This document shows positions 46,453-56,215 of a DNA stretch of 64,000 bases, piece by piece. Positions within the stretch are counted from its first letter, which is position 1; the number at the start of each line of letters is the position of its first letter. A program made the translations under genes and the position numbers. The DNA lies in NCBI RefSeq assembly GCF_013140855.1, contig NZ_JABBPG010000002.1, positions 248,001-312,000 of the forward strand, in the 5' to 3' direction. The DNA is from Pseudoalteromonas caenipelagi. GTDB lineage: Bacteria; Pseudomonadota; Gammaproteobacteria; Enterobacterales; Alteromonadaceae. The notes below the pieces were generated by a model. The model searched no databases. It worked only from the letters and a program-made list of their open reading frames with translations, and had not been told where the DNA came from.

Positions 46453-47889
46453 GTGAAAAACATAAAAACTATTGCACTCTCGCTCGTATGTGTTGGCGTT
46501 TTAGCTGCTTGTGGCGGCAATAACAACAAAGTTGCAGCACCTGTTGATCAAGGTAATGGTCAGACACCAGATGAACAAACTGTGGTTGTACACCCAGCTG
46601 CGACTGTTGAAAATGTGGTTATAGCAAATGCTGACTATGCTTTTGCAGTTTATTCTGATGCTTTAACCAGTGCCAAGGCGTTAAAAGAAACCATTGATAC
46701 ATTTGTTGCAACGCCTAGCGAAGCAAACTTTATGCTTGCTAAGGAAGCTTGGTTAAGTGCCCGTGAGTCTTATGGACAAAGCGAAGTATTTCGTTTTCGT
46801 GAAGGCCCCATTGATGCCTTAACAAAAGACGAGCAAGGTAATTGGATGTTGCAAGATGGTCAGGGTCCAGAAGGCGCAATAAACGCTTGGCCATTGGCGG
46901 AAGCACTGATTGATTACACGCAAGATATGGACGGTAACGAAGCACGTGGCAACGCTACTGTTTATCAAGCTGGTGGTAACATTATTCAAGACAGCTTTAC
47001 TTTTCCTCAGATCACCGCTGATTTGATTCGTGAAAAATTTGAATTGGACGGAGAGGAAGCAAACGTCACTTCGGGTTATCATGCCATTGAGTTTTTATTG
47101 TGGGGTCAAGATCTAAATGCCGATTTAACCTACACTGCACAACGTGACTATACAGCGGGTCACCGTCCAGTTACCGATTATTACACAGCAAATAATATAC
47201 CAAGCAGCGAAGCAAACGGCCGTACTTGTACGTCGGGCGAGCAAGGTTCTTCTGATGAAATCTGCCAGCGTCGTGCTGATTACTTAAAAGCGGCAGCAGC
47301 ATTACTAGTAGAAGATTTGCAATCGGTCGTTGATGCATGGCACCCAGAAACCGGTTTCTATTATCAGGAATATACAAAAGCAGACGATAGTGCTGCTAAT
47401 TTAGGCGCAATGCTTGAAAGTATGGGACGTCTGAGCTTTGGCGAATTGGCAGGCGAGCGTATGAGTATTGCGGTGCGTACCGACAGCCAAGAAGATGAGC
47501 ACTCATGCTTCTCTGATAATACCCACAGAGATATTTTCCTAAATGCAAAAGGTATTCGTAATACCTATTTAGGCCTTTACACCCGTGCGAATGGTTTAGA
47601 ACAAAGCGGGCCTAGCATCCACAATTTGTTGATCACTAAAGGCCATGAAGAGCTTGCATTAAAGCTAAAAGCGGCCCTTGATACCACCATGGAAAAAGTA
47701 CTTGTTATTGATGAAACAGCGAAGGCAGGTATGTCGTTTGACGTGCAGATCCAAAAGGCGGCGAATCAAGCTCATATCTACGCTGCGATAACCGCTTTAG
47801 CAGAGCAAACTGATCTCATCCAGCAAGCGATCGATGCATTAGGCGTATCAGCTGAAGATTTAAAACAAGATACTGACGAAAATATTTAA
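46453..47889 (+). CDS. Imelysin-family lipoprotein (M75)
   Basis: The protein has 478 residues. The N-terminus is a lipoprotein signal with lipobox LAAC (VCVGVLAACGG). The imelysin fold is marked by GYHAIEFLLWGQD, carrying the GxHxxE motif, plus an N-terminal helical repeat (LKEAWLSARESYGQSEVFRF) and a Cys pair in RTCTSGEQGSSDEICQRR. Members such as IrpA and EfeO-like proteins are tied to iron uptake. It is the first gene of a five-gene operon with two di-heme proteins, a second imelysin and a DUF1513 protein, probably acting in the periplasm or on the outer membrane. Confidence 0.9.
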   Translation: MKNIKTIALSLVCVGVLAACGGNNNKVAAPVDQGNGQTPDEQTVVVHPAATVENVVIANADYAFAVYSDALTSAKALKETIDTFVATPSEANFMLAKEAWLSARESYGQSEVFRFREGPIDALTKDEQGNWMLQDGQGPEGAINAWPLAEALIDYTQDMDGNEARGNATVYQAGGNIIQDSFTFPQITADLIREKFELDGEEANVTSGYHAIEFLLWGQDLNADLTYTAQRDYTAGHRPVTDYYTANNIPSSEANGRTCTSGEQGSSDEICQRRADYLKAAAALLVEDLQSVVDAWHPETGFYYQEYTKADDSAANLGAMLESMGRLSFGELAGERMSIAVRTDSQEDEHSCFSDNTHRDIFLNAKGIRNTYLGLYTRANGLEQSGPSIHNLLITKGHEELALKLKAALDTTMEKVLVIDETAKAGMSFDVQIQKAANQAHIYAAITALAEQTDLIQQAIDALGVSAEDLKQDTDENI

Positions 47890-47976
47890 CCATTTATATA
47901 ACACATTTAGGCTGGCTCAATGCCAGCCATTTCAGTTTCTGAGCATAGATGCATGCTCGGATGCAGGGGCACTGAA

Positions 47977-49665
47977 GTGACACACTCATTTAATAAACTA
48001 TTTATACTTTTAGCATTATCAAGTTTAAGCGCTTGTGGCGGCAGCTCACAAAGTGATTCGGATAATCAAAACCAAAACAATGCAAGTGATAACGGCGAGC
48101 AGGTGTCAAATGACACGCATGCTTTTAACATCTCAGTAGAAGATGGCTTGGATCCTTTACTAACCAATAAACCGGATGACAGCGAACATCTCAGTGCCGG
48201 TTTAGCAACAACCAATATCATCGATAATAACGCTTATAGCAAAGCCATACCTGCGATTGTCGAGACACCGCAACTAGATGCCGTATTCAAAGCTGGTGAC
48301 CATACATTCCGTGGTAACCATGATGGTCAGGGTCCGCTGTTTAATAACACCAGCTGTCAAGGTTGCCATATTAAAGATGGCCGAGGTCAAGTGCCTGCGA
48401 GTATCGATGAGCCCATGATGAGTATGTTTTTGCGCGTTGGAGACAACTTAGGCAATGTTGATCCAATTTATGGGGACCAAATACAGGTATTTGGTACTGT
48501 AGAGGGACAAAGCACAGCAGTCTTAGCCAAATACCGCGGTGCGTTAGATGAAGGACTTGCGTATGCAGAGGCATATACGTGGGTTGAATATGAGACGATT
48601 ACTGGCTCTTTTGCCGATGGTCAAAGCTATGAGCTACGTAAGCCTATCTATAAAATTAAAGACTTAGCGTATGGTGAGTTTATGGAAAATGTACAATTTT
48701 CTCCTCGCGTAACGCCTCATGTTTATGGCTCTGGTTTACTTGAAAGCATTCCACAACAATCTTTGCTTGCGTATGAGGATCCGAATGACAATGATAAAGA
48801 TGGGATCTCTGGACGCGCAGCATTTACCACTCACCCTGTAACTGGCGAGCGCCAAATAGCACGTTTTGGGCAAAAAGCAGTTACTGGCTCTGTGTTGCAA
48901 CAGATATCTGGTGCTTATCGCGGGGATATGGGGATAACAAATACAATTAACCCCGATGAACCTTGCACTGAAGCACAAGAGGCTTGTATTGCACAGGCTG
49001 CGCTAGAAAATAATAAGCATCACGATGGTGTTGATTTAAACAATGTTGATTTAGCACAAGTCGAGTTTTACAACCGTACACTCGCAGTACCTAAACGTCG
49101 TGGATTTGAAGCCAGTACGCAAACTTGGCAAGCGGACATTTTGGTAGGACGTGAGCAATTTTATGCTGCTAAATGCCACGCTTGTCACGTACCTCGTCAT
49201 AAGACAGGGGTTGCGCCTGGCAGTGTATTAGGCGATGTAGATTTGGTTGGCCTTTCTGAGTCAAGAACCAATATTACCGCTTTAGAACAACAAGTTATCT
49301 ATCCTTATACTGACTTGCTACTACATGATATGGGCGGCTCATGTCGCGTAACTAAAGAGCTTGCTGATGGCCAATCATGTACACAAGGCCAGCAATGTAT
49401 TTATGTGCAACGCTGTGAAGGATTAGCCGATGGACGCCCAGAAGGAGATGCAACAGGAACCGAATGGAAAACGCCAGCATTGTGGGGCCTTGGTTTAGTA
49501 CAAACTGTTAACCCAAAAGCGACATTTTTACATGATGGTAGAGCAAGGACAATTCAAGAAGCTATTTTATGGCATGACGGCGAAGCTAAAGCATCGCAGC
49601 AAGCATTTATCAATATGGATAAAGTGCAGCGTTCAGCATTGTTAGCGTTTTTAGGCTCGCTCTAA
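47977..49665 (+). CDS. Di-heme DUF1111 (DHOR-type) c-type cytochrome lipoprotein
   Basis: The start is GTG 47977 because AGGGG lies 7 bases upstream and the lipoprotein signal begins there; an ATG at 47920 would add a stretch that does not fit a signal. The 562-residue protein has lipobox LSAC, an Asn/Gln-rich linker, and two c-type heme sites, CQGCH (near residue 130) and CHACH (near residue 400). The motif FLHDGRARTIQEAILWHDGE is typical of the family, formerly called thiol oxidoreductase. It probably oxidises or reduces metal for the imelysins. Its stop shares a base with the next start (TAATG). Confidence 0.88.
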   Translation: MTHSFNKLFILLALSSLSACGGSSQSDSDNQNQNNASDNGEQVSNDTHAFNISVEDGLDPLLTNKPDDSEHLSAGLATTNIIDNNAYSKAIPAIVETPQLDAVFKAGDHTFRGNHDGQGPLFNNTSCQGCHIKDGRGQVPASIDEPMMSMFLRVGDNLGNVDPIYGDQIQVFGTVEGQSTAVLAKYRGALDEGLAYAEAYTWVEYETITGSFADGQSYELRKPIYKIKDLAYGEFMENVQFSPRVTPHVYGSGLLESIPQQSLLAYEDPNDNDKDGISGRAAFTTHPVTGERQIARFGQKAVTGSVLQQISGAYRGDMGITNTINPDEPCTEAQEACIAQAALENNKHHDGVDLNNVDLAQVEFYNRTLAVPKRRGFEASTQTWQADILVGREQFYAAKCHACHVPRHKTGVAPGSVLGDVDLVGLSESRTNITALEQQVIYPYTDLLLHDMGGSCRVTKELADGQSCTQGQQCIYVQRCEGLADGRPEGDATGTEWKTPALWGLGLVQTVNPKATFLHDGRARTIQEAILWHDGEAKASQQAFINMDKVQRSALLAFLGSL

Positions 49666-51116
49666 TGTATCTACTACACCGGTTAGTTGTTGTGCTACTA
49701 GCTTGTGCAACAACGCTTTACAGTGCACCACAAAATGCTCTGGAGTTTAATTCAGTGCAATCACCAAGAGCAGCAATTCCTGTTTTTTCTGAGCTGGAAT
49801 TGCTACCTGGAGGCCAGGCTACGGCAAGTCGAATGGTGAAAAGAACGTTTATCCATCCCGCTGGTAATATTCCTACCATTGAGCAATTAGATTTCTGGGA
49901 TGGCTTTTCATTTTTCAGAGATCCTTGGGTTGCATCACCTGCTATCACCAGCGATAGGGATGGGTTAGGGCCGTTATTTAATGCCCGTTCTTGTAAAGCT
50001 TGTCATAACGATGGTGGTAGAGGGCGATTGAATCGCAGTGGTGAACTCGCATCTTCGGCACTGCTGTTTCGGTTACTAAAAAGTGATGGTGTTGGCGTTG
50101 ATAAGCACTATGGAGGTCAATTGCAGCCCAATGCGATACGGCTATCGCATCACAAACTTACCAAGCCTGTTATAGGTGAGGGCAAGGTGCGGGTTGAGTA
50201 CCAGATACTCAATGGGACATATCCAGATGGTTCTGCATATAGCTTAAGAAAGCCTATCTATCATCTTGAGCAATTAGGTTACGGAAAGCTTGAGATAAAC
50301 ACCGTTTTATCGGCGCGCTATGCGCCGGCAATTTATGGTATGGGGTTAATTGATGCGATCAGTGAGCAAGATCTATTGTCTCAACAAGATCTTGAAGATC
50401 TCAACGGAGATGGCATAAAAACTCAATACAATATGGTCATAAATGCTCAAACAGGTCAACGACAAATCGGACGTTTTGGCTTTAAAGGACTACATGCCAC
50501 ATTAGAGCAGCAAGTAGCTGGTGCGTTTGTTAATGATATTGGCATTACTAATCTAATCTTCCCAGAAGAAGTCTGTACGGATGTGCAGCTGATGTGTCGC
50601 AAGGCTGCCAGTGTAGACCCTCAAGGGACGCTCGATATCCCCAAAAAGCTTCACGACTTAACTGTTTACATGAATAAAACCTTAGCCGTGCCCAAAGCGC
50701 GAGATTTAACCAGTGAGCGAGCTCAACAAGGACGGACTTTGTTTTATCAATTGCGCTGTAATAGCTGTCACACACCAACCTACAAGACTCGGTCTGACTA
50801 TCCCATTGCAGCCTTACAAGGACAGCAGATCTATCCTTATTCTGATTTCGCGCTACACGATATGGGTGCAGAGCTTGCTGACCAAGGGATTGAGAATCTC
50901 GCATCTGGTAATCAGTGGCGTACACCGCCGCTATGGGGTGTGGGTTTACAAAAACGCGTACAAGGGTTTGAAGCCTATTTACATGATGGTAGAGCACGCA
51001 CTTTGGAAGAAGCAATTCTATGGCATGGCGGTGAAGCGCTACAGATAAAACAACACTTTATGACCTTATCAGCCAAACAGCGTAGTGCGGTCATTTATTT
51101 TCTAAAACAGATCTAA
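49665..51116 (+). CDS. Second di-heme DUF1111 (DHOR-type) cytochrome
   Basis: This 483-residue paralogue of the upstream gene also has two heme sites, CKACH (near residue 110) and CNSCH (near residue 365), and the family ends with YLHDGRARTLEEAILWHGGE. The N-terminus VVVLLAC could serve as a lipobox or as an ordinary signal peptide. It overlaps the preceding stop by one base, so the two cytochromes are translated together. A paired arrangement suggests they form one complex or act in series. Confidence 0.88.
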   Translation: MYLLHRLVVVLLACATTLYSAPQNALEFNSVQSPRAAIPVFSELELLPGGQATASRMVKRTFIHPAGNIPTIEQLDFWDGFSFFRDPWVASPAITSDRDGLGPLFNARSCKACHNDGGRGRLNRSGELASSALLFRLLKSDGVGVDKHYGGQLQPNAIRLSHHKLTKPVIGEGKVRVEYQILNGTYPDGSAYSLRKPIYHLEQLGYGKLEINTVLSARYAPAIYGMGLIDAISEQDLLSQQDLEDLNGDGIKTQYNMVINAQTGQRQIGRFGFKGLHATLEQQVAGAFVNDIGITNLIFPEEVCTDVQLMCRKAASVDPQGTLDIPKKLHDLTVYMNKTLAVPKARDLTSERAQQGRTLFYQLRCNSCHTPTYKTRSDYPIAALQGQQIYPYSDFALHDMGAELADQGIENLASGNQWRTPPLWGVGLQKRVQGFEAYLHDGRARTLEEAILWHGGEALQIKQHFMTLSAKQRSAVIYFLKQI

Positions 51117-51121
51117 GCTTG

Positions 51122-52327
51122 ATGAGAATGATTATGTTAAATACAAATAAAACAGCAATTTTATTGGCTTGTGTTGCCATCATGAGCGCCACATCATTAA
51201 GTGGTTGCGGCGGCGGTAGTTCTGATGCTAAACAGGTTGATAATAATCAACAGAATAATAATCAGCAGAACAATAACAACACTGGTGACAACTCTAGCAC
51301 GCAAGATAAACTCACCGCAGAGCAGGGCTACGAAAAATTAACCACGAATTTGGTTGATGCTGTTATTACTCCAACTTATCAACACGTTCACGAGCAGGCA
51401 ATTGCGTTACAGGCGCAAACAATCGCGTTTTGTGCTGATGAACAGCGTGACCAAAATAGCTTGGCTTTGTTACAAACTGCATGGGAAAAGACCAACTTAG
51501 CATGGCAACAAGCGCGCACTATAAAATTGGGGCCGATTGCAGAGACTTTCCACTATTCCAGAATTCAGTTCTGGCCTATATCGGCTGACAAACTTGCTAG
51601 TGATGTTGAAAGCTTACTGGTTGAGCAGACTGACTTTTCGCAGGGTGTTGCGGCTTTAAAGCACCAAGTACAAGGTTTACCTGCTTATGAGTACATTATT
51701 TACAATACCGATATGCCACTTATTGGCTCTACTGATTTTACTAAACGTTGTGCGTATCTAAGTTCGATAGCTGAAAATGTCGATACTATGGTAATCAACA
51801 GTATTAATGCATGGCAAGCTGACTACGGTAATGCTTTCAAAGCAGGAAACGGTTCGTTTTCAAGTAAAAAGCAAGCACTGGAAAAGCTTTTGACTATCTG
51901 GTTTGAGTATCTAGAGATTGTTAGAGATAACAAGATTAACGATCCATTAGGGCTTGAAATACCGGGTAAAATTGAGTTGGTCGAAAGTGTTTTCAGTCAA
52001 ACTTCTGTGAACAATATCAAAGCCAATGTTGAGGCTCTTGAAAAACTATATCTAGGTTCAGAGGGCTTTGGCTTTGATGATTATTTAGTGCAAGTGAATC
52101 AAAGGGAGGACGTAAATACAGAAATTAGCTTACATTTCAAAGCAGTATATGATGCACTTGACACAACGCAATACAAACCAATGAAAGAGTTGATTGCCAC
52201 GAATGAAGGCCGTGCCCAGCTTAGAGCACTGACAACAGCTATAGCAAACTTACGCAGCTTAATGAGTAGTGATTTCGTACAGATCACCGGGTTAGCTCCT
52301 GGGTTTAATACCAACGACGGAGATTAA
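51122..52327 (+). CDS. Second imelysin-family lipoprotein, GxPxxE variant
   Basis: The protein has about 401 residues; ATGs at 51122, 51128 and 51134 are all possible. The lipobox is LSGC, followed by an Asn/Gln low-complexity linker (about residues 35-60). The imelysin region has LGPIAETFHYSRIQFWPIS and GLPAYEYIIYNTDM, where the motif reads GxPxxE instead of GxHxxE. It is the fourth gene of the operon, two bases after the DUF1111 gene. The missing His suggests this copy binds metal differently or not at all. Confidence 0.87.
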   Translation: MRMIMLNTNKTAILLACVAIMSATSLSGCGGGSSDAKQVDNNQQNNNQQNNNNTGDNSSTQDKLTAEQGYEKLTTNLVDAVITPTYQHVHEQAIALQAQTIAFCADEQRDQNSLALLQTAWEKTNLAWQQARTIKLGPIAETFHYSRIQFWPISADKLASDVESLLVEQTDFSQGVAALKHQVQGLPAYEYIIYNTDMPLIGSTDFTKRCAYLSSIAENVDTMVINSINAWQADYGNAFKAGNGSFSSKKQALEKLLTIWFEYLEIVRDNKINDPLGLEIPGKIELVESVFSQTSVNNIKANVEALEKLYLGSEGFGFDDYLVQVNQREDVNTEISLHFKAVYDALDTTQYKPMKELIATNEGRAQLRALTTAIANLRSLMSSDFVQITGLAPGFNTNDGD

Positions 52328-52329
52328 TT

Positions 52330-53436
52330 GTGTTACCAAATGCATATACCAACACAATGTCTCGAAGACGGTTTTGCAAAAGTTTACTTGCTATCAGTGC
52401 GAGCATTTGTATCACTCCCGCCTTGAGTAGTTGCAGCGTGCATGCGCCAGACCTATTTGCAAGTGCTTACACTGACAATCAAGGTAAGCACTTTGTTGGC
52501 TGGTTTGATCAAAATGGTAACGTATTAGGCTCGGTTAGTATTGAAAGCCGAGCACATGACTTATGTTATGTGCCGCATGACCATTCACTTTTAGCTTTTT
52601 CTAGGCGTCCCGGACGCACAATGTACGTGATTGATATAAAAGCAAAGAAAATCAAGCTGCAAATTGACAGTGGTGATAATCATCATTTTTTTGGCCATGG
52701 GGTTTTAAGTTCAGATGGCAAACGGTTATACACAACTGAGAATCGTTTTGATGATTCTTACCAAGCGTATCAGGGATTAGTGGTAGTTAGAAACACCAGA
52801 GACTATAAAGTTGAAGCGCGATTTAATAGCGGTGGAATTGGTCCTCATCAGTTGGCAATGTTGAAGCATCAAGATACGCTTGTGGTTGCTAATGGTGGCA
52901 TTCATACGCACCCTGCCAGCCCTAGAACAAAGCTAAATATTGACACCATGAAACCAAACCTGAGTTATATTGATATAGGGACGGGTCAAGTTGTTGAGCA
53001 AGTGATGCCACCAGATCATCAACTGAGTACTCGTCACTTATGTTTGTCTGGCGATGATACCGTCTATGTAGGCTGTCAGTATCAGGGGCCGGCACACCAT
53101 ATCCAGCCGTTGGTGTTTTCACACAATAGAGGGTCTCAGTTGGAGGCGTTAACTGCCAATGATACTCAGTGGCGCTCATTTAAACAGTACATCGCAAGTT
53201 TGGCAGTTTCTCATGACGGAAACACCTTGGCGGTTACATCACCAAGAGGTGGGGTGGTTGGGCACTGGAATAGGCGTAGCAAAACACTGCAACACATCGA
53301 GACTAAGATCGATTGCGCTGGGATTGCCCCCCTTAAAGATACGTTTATATCGAGTACAGGCAATGGCGCACTTTATGCCAAAAAGCAACAAATTAATCAT
53401 GCGCTGCACTGGGATAACCATATGATCAATATCTAA
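52330..53436 (+). CDS. DUF1513 family lipoprotein, beta-propeller-like
   Basis: This 368-residue protein starts at GTG 52330, with GGAG 7 bases upstream; an ATG at 52357 is also possible. The signal has SRRRFCK, a twin-arginine-like motif, and ends with SSC, a lipobox. The mature part has repeats of a beta-propeller type (LFASAYTDNQGKHFVGWFDQ, GHGVLSSDGKRLYTTENRF, SLAVSHDGNTLAVTSPRGG), as expected for DUF1513. It is the last gene of the operon, directly followed by a strong terminator. DUF1513 genes often lie beside imelysin/DUF1111 genes; the role is unknown. Confidence 0.87.
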   Translation: MLPNAYTNTMSRRRFCKSLLAISASICITPALSSCSVHAPDLFASAYTDNQGKHFVGWFDQNGNVLGSVSIESRAHDLCYVPHDHSLLAFSRRPGRTMYVIDIKAKKIKLQIDSGDNHHFFGHGVLSSDGKRLYTTENRFDDSYQAYQGLVVVRNTRDYKVEARFNSGGIGPHQLAMLKHQDTLVVANGGIHTHPASPRTKLNIDTMKPNLSYIDIGTGQVVEQVMPPDHQLSTRHLCLSGDDTVYVGCQYQGPAHHIQPLVFSHNRGSQLEALTANDTQWRSFKQYIASLAVSHDGNTLAVTSPRGGVVGHWNRRSKTLQHIETKIDCAGIAPLKDTFISSTGNGALYAKKQQINHALHWDNHMINI

Positions 53437-53456
53437 AAACATTAAATTGGTCATAT

Positions 53457-53503
53457 AAAAAAGCGCAGTTAACCGAATTTCTTTAGGTTAACTGCGCTTT
53501 TTT
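53457..53503. terminator. Long bidirectional terminator after the imelysin operon
   Basis: A perfect 18-bp stem (arms 53457-53474 and 53486-53503; core GCGCAGTTAACC / GGTTAACTGCGC) has an 11-base loop, an A-run before it and a T-run after it. Confidence 0.95.
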
Positions 53504-53960
53504 ATAACAGACAATTATAACCTTGCACTATTATCGTCCTCAAAACTTTACGTTGTTACATTTGTACCCACCATATTTAAGTAACGACCCAGTCACATTG
53601 AACCATTGGAGTTGCTATGTGTAAATTTTTAATTCCAAATATTTACTTATGAGGGTTTATTTATTCCTTGTGTGCATTGGCTTGCTAGTTCAGTTTATGT
53701 TTTTTGTTAATATTTGTAACTAGTTCTTTACAAATTCAAGGGTTGTATAGCTATTTTCATCTTTTTGATTTTTTAACATTATGTTTTTTATAGTTATATT
53801 ATTTTTCAAGTTGATGTGTATTTTTTGTTAATTTATGTTGCGTTTTTTTTATCCACTCAACTAAGCTGGATTTAGCGAAGAGCTATGTAATAGGACATCT
53901 TTGCTATGAAAGTCAGCACAACTGACGGATACAACATAAACAACAATTTGGAGCGTAAAC
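53504..53960. other. Long AT-rich leader before the M4 peptidase gene
   Basis: No gene is visible here. The stretch 53630-53840 is very T-rich, which suggests strong DNA bending or a regulated promoter. The gene starts at 53961 after GGAG. I could not pick a single promoter. Confidence 0.5.
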
Positions 53961-56153
53961 GTGAAATTATCAAATATCACTTTAGCCACACTTTCAGCAT
54001 TAGCTTTAGCTCATATGGGCACTGCAGCTGCTGCAAACAAGCAATTTTTAAATCAAAATCTAACCATTAATACAGCGGTTAACTCACAAGCTGTATCGGT
54101 TCTTTCAGCTAAGCCTCGTGATATCGTGGGCTTAAGCGCGGACAATGAGTTGGTTTTGCTTAAAGAGTTCAAGCAACCTAACGGTGATGTGACGCGTCGT
54201 TATCAGCAGATGTATAAAGGTGTGCCTGTAGTCGGTGACACTGTGATTTTATCATTTGATAAGAATGACCAGTTGAAATTTGCGCACGGTGCAGCCGTGT
54301 TTGATATTGCTGCTGACTTATACTCTGTGACGCCTACATTAGATAAAGATATGGCAATAGCACGTGCTGAACAAGCGCATGGAATGAAGGCCTTAAATGC
54401 CAAGGGCGACAAGCTTAAAAAGCATAATGAAACGTCAAAGTTGGTTGTATGGGTTAACAAAAAAAACAAAAAGGCGTACTTAGCCTATGAGGTACAGTAC
54501 GTTGTGTATGGCGACAATCCATCACGCCCATATCAAATCATAGATGCACATACCGGTGAGCTACTGCTCAGTTACGAAAACCTCCAACACGCTGATGGAA
54601 CAGGCCCAGGCGGAAACCAAAAAACTGGTCGCTACGTATATGGCACCGATTTCGGTTATTTGAATGTGAGTCAGTCAGGTAACACCTGTACTATGAATAA
54701 CACCAATGTGAAAACGATTAACTTAAACCATGGTACATCTGGCTCAACTGCATATAGCTTTACATGTCCAGAAAATACGGTTAAAGAAATTAACGGTGCT
54801 TATGCCCCATTAAACGATGCACACTACTTCGGTAACGTTGTATTTGATATGTATAACGATTGGTTAGGTACAGCACCTTTGTCGTTCCAGCTAAAAATGC
54901 GAGTTCACTATAGCAACAACTATGAAAATGCATTTTGGGATGGCAGCGCCATGACTTTTGGTGATGGTAAAGACAGATTTTATCCGCTAGTAAGCTTAGA
55001 TGTTTCTGCGCATGAGGTGAGTCATGGTTTCACTGAACAAAACTCTGGACTTGTGTACAGTGGTAAATCAGGCGGTTTGAACGAAGCGTTCTCAGATATG
55101 TCTGGTGAGGCAGCAGAGTTTTACATGAAGGGCACAAACGATTGGTTAGTTGGCCAAGAAATATTTAAGTCTCAAGGTGCACTTCGTTATATGAACAACC
55201 CTACGCAGGACGGTCGCTCAATTGATAATCAAGCTGACTATACTTCGGGCATGGATGTTCACCACAGTTCTGGTGTATTCAATAAGGCATTCTATAACCT
55301 TGCTACTACAGCGGGATGGGATACTAAAAAAGCGTTTTTGGTTATGGCTAAGGCAAACCAAGAGTTTTGGACAGCAAATACTAACTGGGATTTAGCAGGT
55401 AACGGTGCAATCGATGCTGCATGTGCGCTAGGTTTTGATACCGATGATGTTAAAGCTGCACTTGCTGCTGTTGGAGTTAACTCAAATGCAAGTCCAGGTG
55501 GTAACTGTGGTGGTCCGGTTACTGATGAAGAAATCTTCAACGGAGTACCTCGTACAGGGATATCTGGTGCGTCAAAAGAGCAGCAGTTCTTTGTTTTAAA
55601 TGTACCAGCTGGTGCGACTAACTTGAACTTCGCAACGTCAGGTGGCACAGGTGATGCTGACTTGTATGTTAAGTTTGGTGCTCGTCCTTCGCTTGATACA
55701 TTTGATTGTAAGAGCACAAGCTCAACTTCTACTGAGAACTGTGCAATTAGCAACGTGCAAGCTGGTACTTACTTTGTAATGGTGGAAGCGTGGAACCAAA
55801 TTTCAGGTGTAACACTAACAGGTAGCTTCTCAACGGATACGGGCGGTCCAACACCAATTGATCGCACAGAGTCAAATATATCAGTGGCACGCAGTGATTG
55901 GGCTCGCTTTACGCAAGACTTGAGCGCTGGCTACTCGTCATTAGATGTGACTATTTCTGGTGGCACAGGGGATGCGGATCTGTACGTGAACTTTGGTTCA
56001 GAATCGACCACTTCGACTTATCAGTGTCGTCCATACAAAAACGGCAACAACGAAACTTGTACTATCGCTAATCCTCAAGCAGGCACTTGGCATATCGACC
56101 TACGTGGCTACAACGCTGCAAGTGGTGTAACGCTTAATATCAAAGCAAATTAA
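53961..56153 (+). CDS. Secreted M4 metallopeptidase (vibriolysin-like) with two PPC domains
   Basis: This 730-residue preproprotein starts at GTG 53961 (GGAG 7 bases upstream). A signal peptide (about 1-24) is followed by FTP and PepSY propeptide regions (about 50-200) and the M4 catalytic domain (about 205-510). The zinc ligands are in HEVSHGFTEQ (HExxH), the third ligand is Glu in GGLNEAFSD, and the catalytic His is probably in DVHHSSGVFN. Two PPC domains follow (about 525-620 and 635-730), each with a GGTGDADLYV motif. PPC domains are usually cleaved off or help bind collagen and other substrates. It resembles the vibriolysin-type proteases of marine bacteria. Confidence 0.95.
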   Translation: MKLSNITLATLSALALAHMGTAAAANKQFLNQNLTINTAVNSQAVSVLSAKPRDIVGLSADNELVLLKEFKQPNGDVTRRYQQMYKGVPVVGDTVILSFDKNDQLKFAHGAAVFDIAADLYSVTPTLDKDMAIARAEQAHGMKALNAKGDKLKKHNETSKLVVWVNKKNKKAYLAYEVQYVVYGDNPSRPYQIIDAHTGELLLSYENLQHADGTGPGGNQKTGRYVYGTDFGYLNVSQSGNTCTMNNTNVKTINLNHGTSGSTAYSFTCPENTVKEINGAYAPLNDAHYFGNVVFDMYNDWLGTAPLSFQLKMRVHYSNNYENAFWDGSAMTFGDGKDRFYPLVSLDVSAHEVSHGFTEQNSGLVYSGKSGGLNEAFSDMSGEAAEFYMKGTNDWLVGQEIFKSQGALRYMNNPTQDGRSIDNQADYTSGMDVHHSSGVFNKAFYNLATTAGWDTKKAFLVMAKANQEFWTANTNWDLAGNGAIDAACALGFDTDDVKAALAAVGVNSNASPGGNCGGPVTDEEIFNGVPRTGISGASKEQQFFVLNVPAGATNLNFATSGGTGDADLYVKFGARPSLDTFDCKSTSSTSTENCAISNVQAGTYFVMVEAWNQISGVTLTGSFSTDTGGPTPIDRTESNISVARSDWARFTQDLSAGYSSLDVTISGGTGDADLYVNFGSESTTSTYQCRPYKNGNNETCTIANPQAGTWHIDLRGYNAASGVTLNIKAN

Positions 56154-56166
56154 TCCACACAGTGAT

Positions 56167-56190
56167 AAGGGAGCAGCTTTGCTCCCTTTC
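56167..56190 (+). terminator. Hairpin between the M4 and M28 peptidase genes
   Basis: The arms AAGGGAGC (56167-56174) and GCTCCCTT (56181-56188) flank a 6-base loop and end in TTTCTT. It lies between the M4 stop and the M28 ribosome binding site and may reduce read-through. Confidence 0.65.
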
Positions 56191-56215
56191 TTATGCAACA
56201 GTAAAGGAAAGCAAC

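Noticed and set aside
50548..51015. 155-codon open frame opposite the second DUF1111 gene
   Set aside because: It is antisense to a clear di-heme protein with both heme motifs in place.
55292..55753. 153-codon open frame opposite the M4 peptidase
   Set aside because: Antisense to the end of the catalytic domain and the first PPC domain. Its composition reflects the repeat codons of the sense gene.
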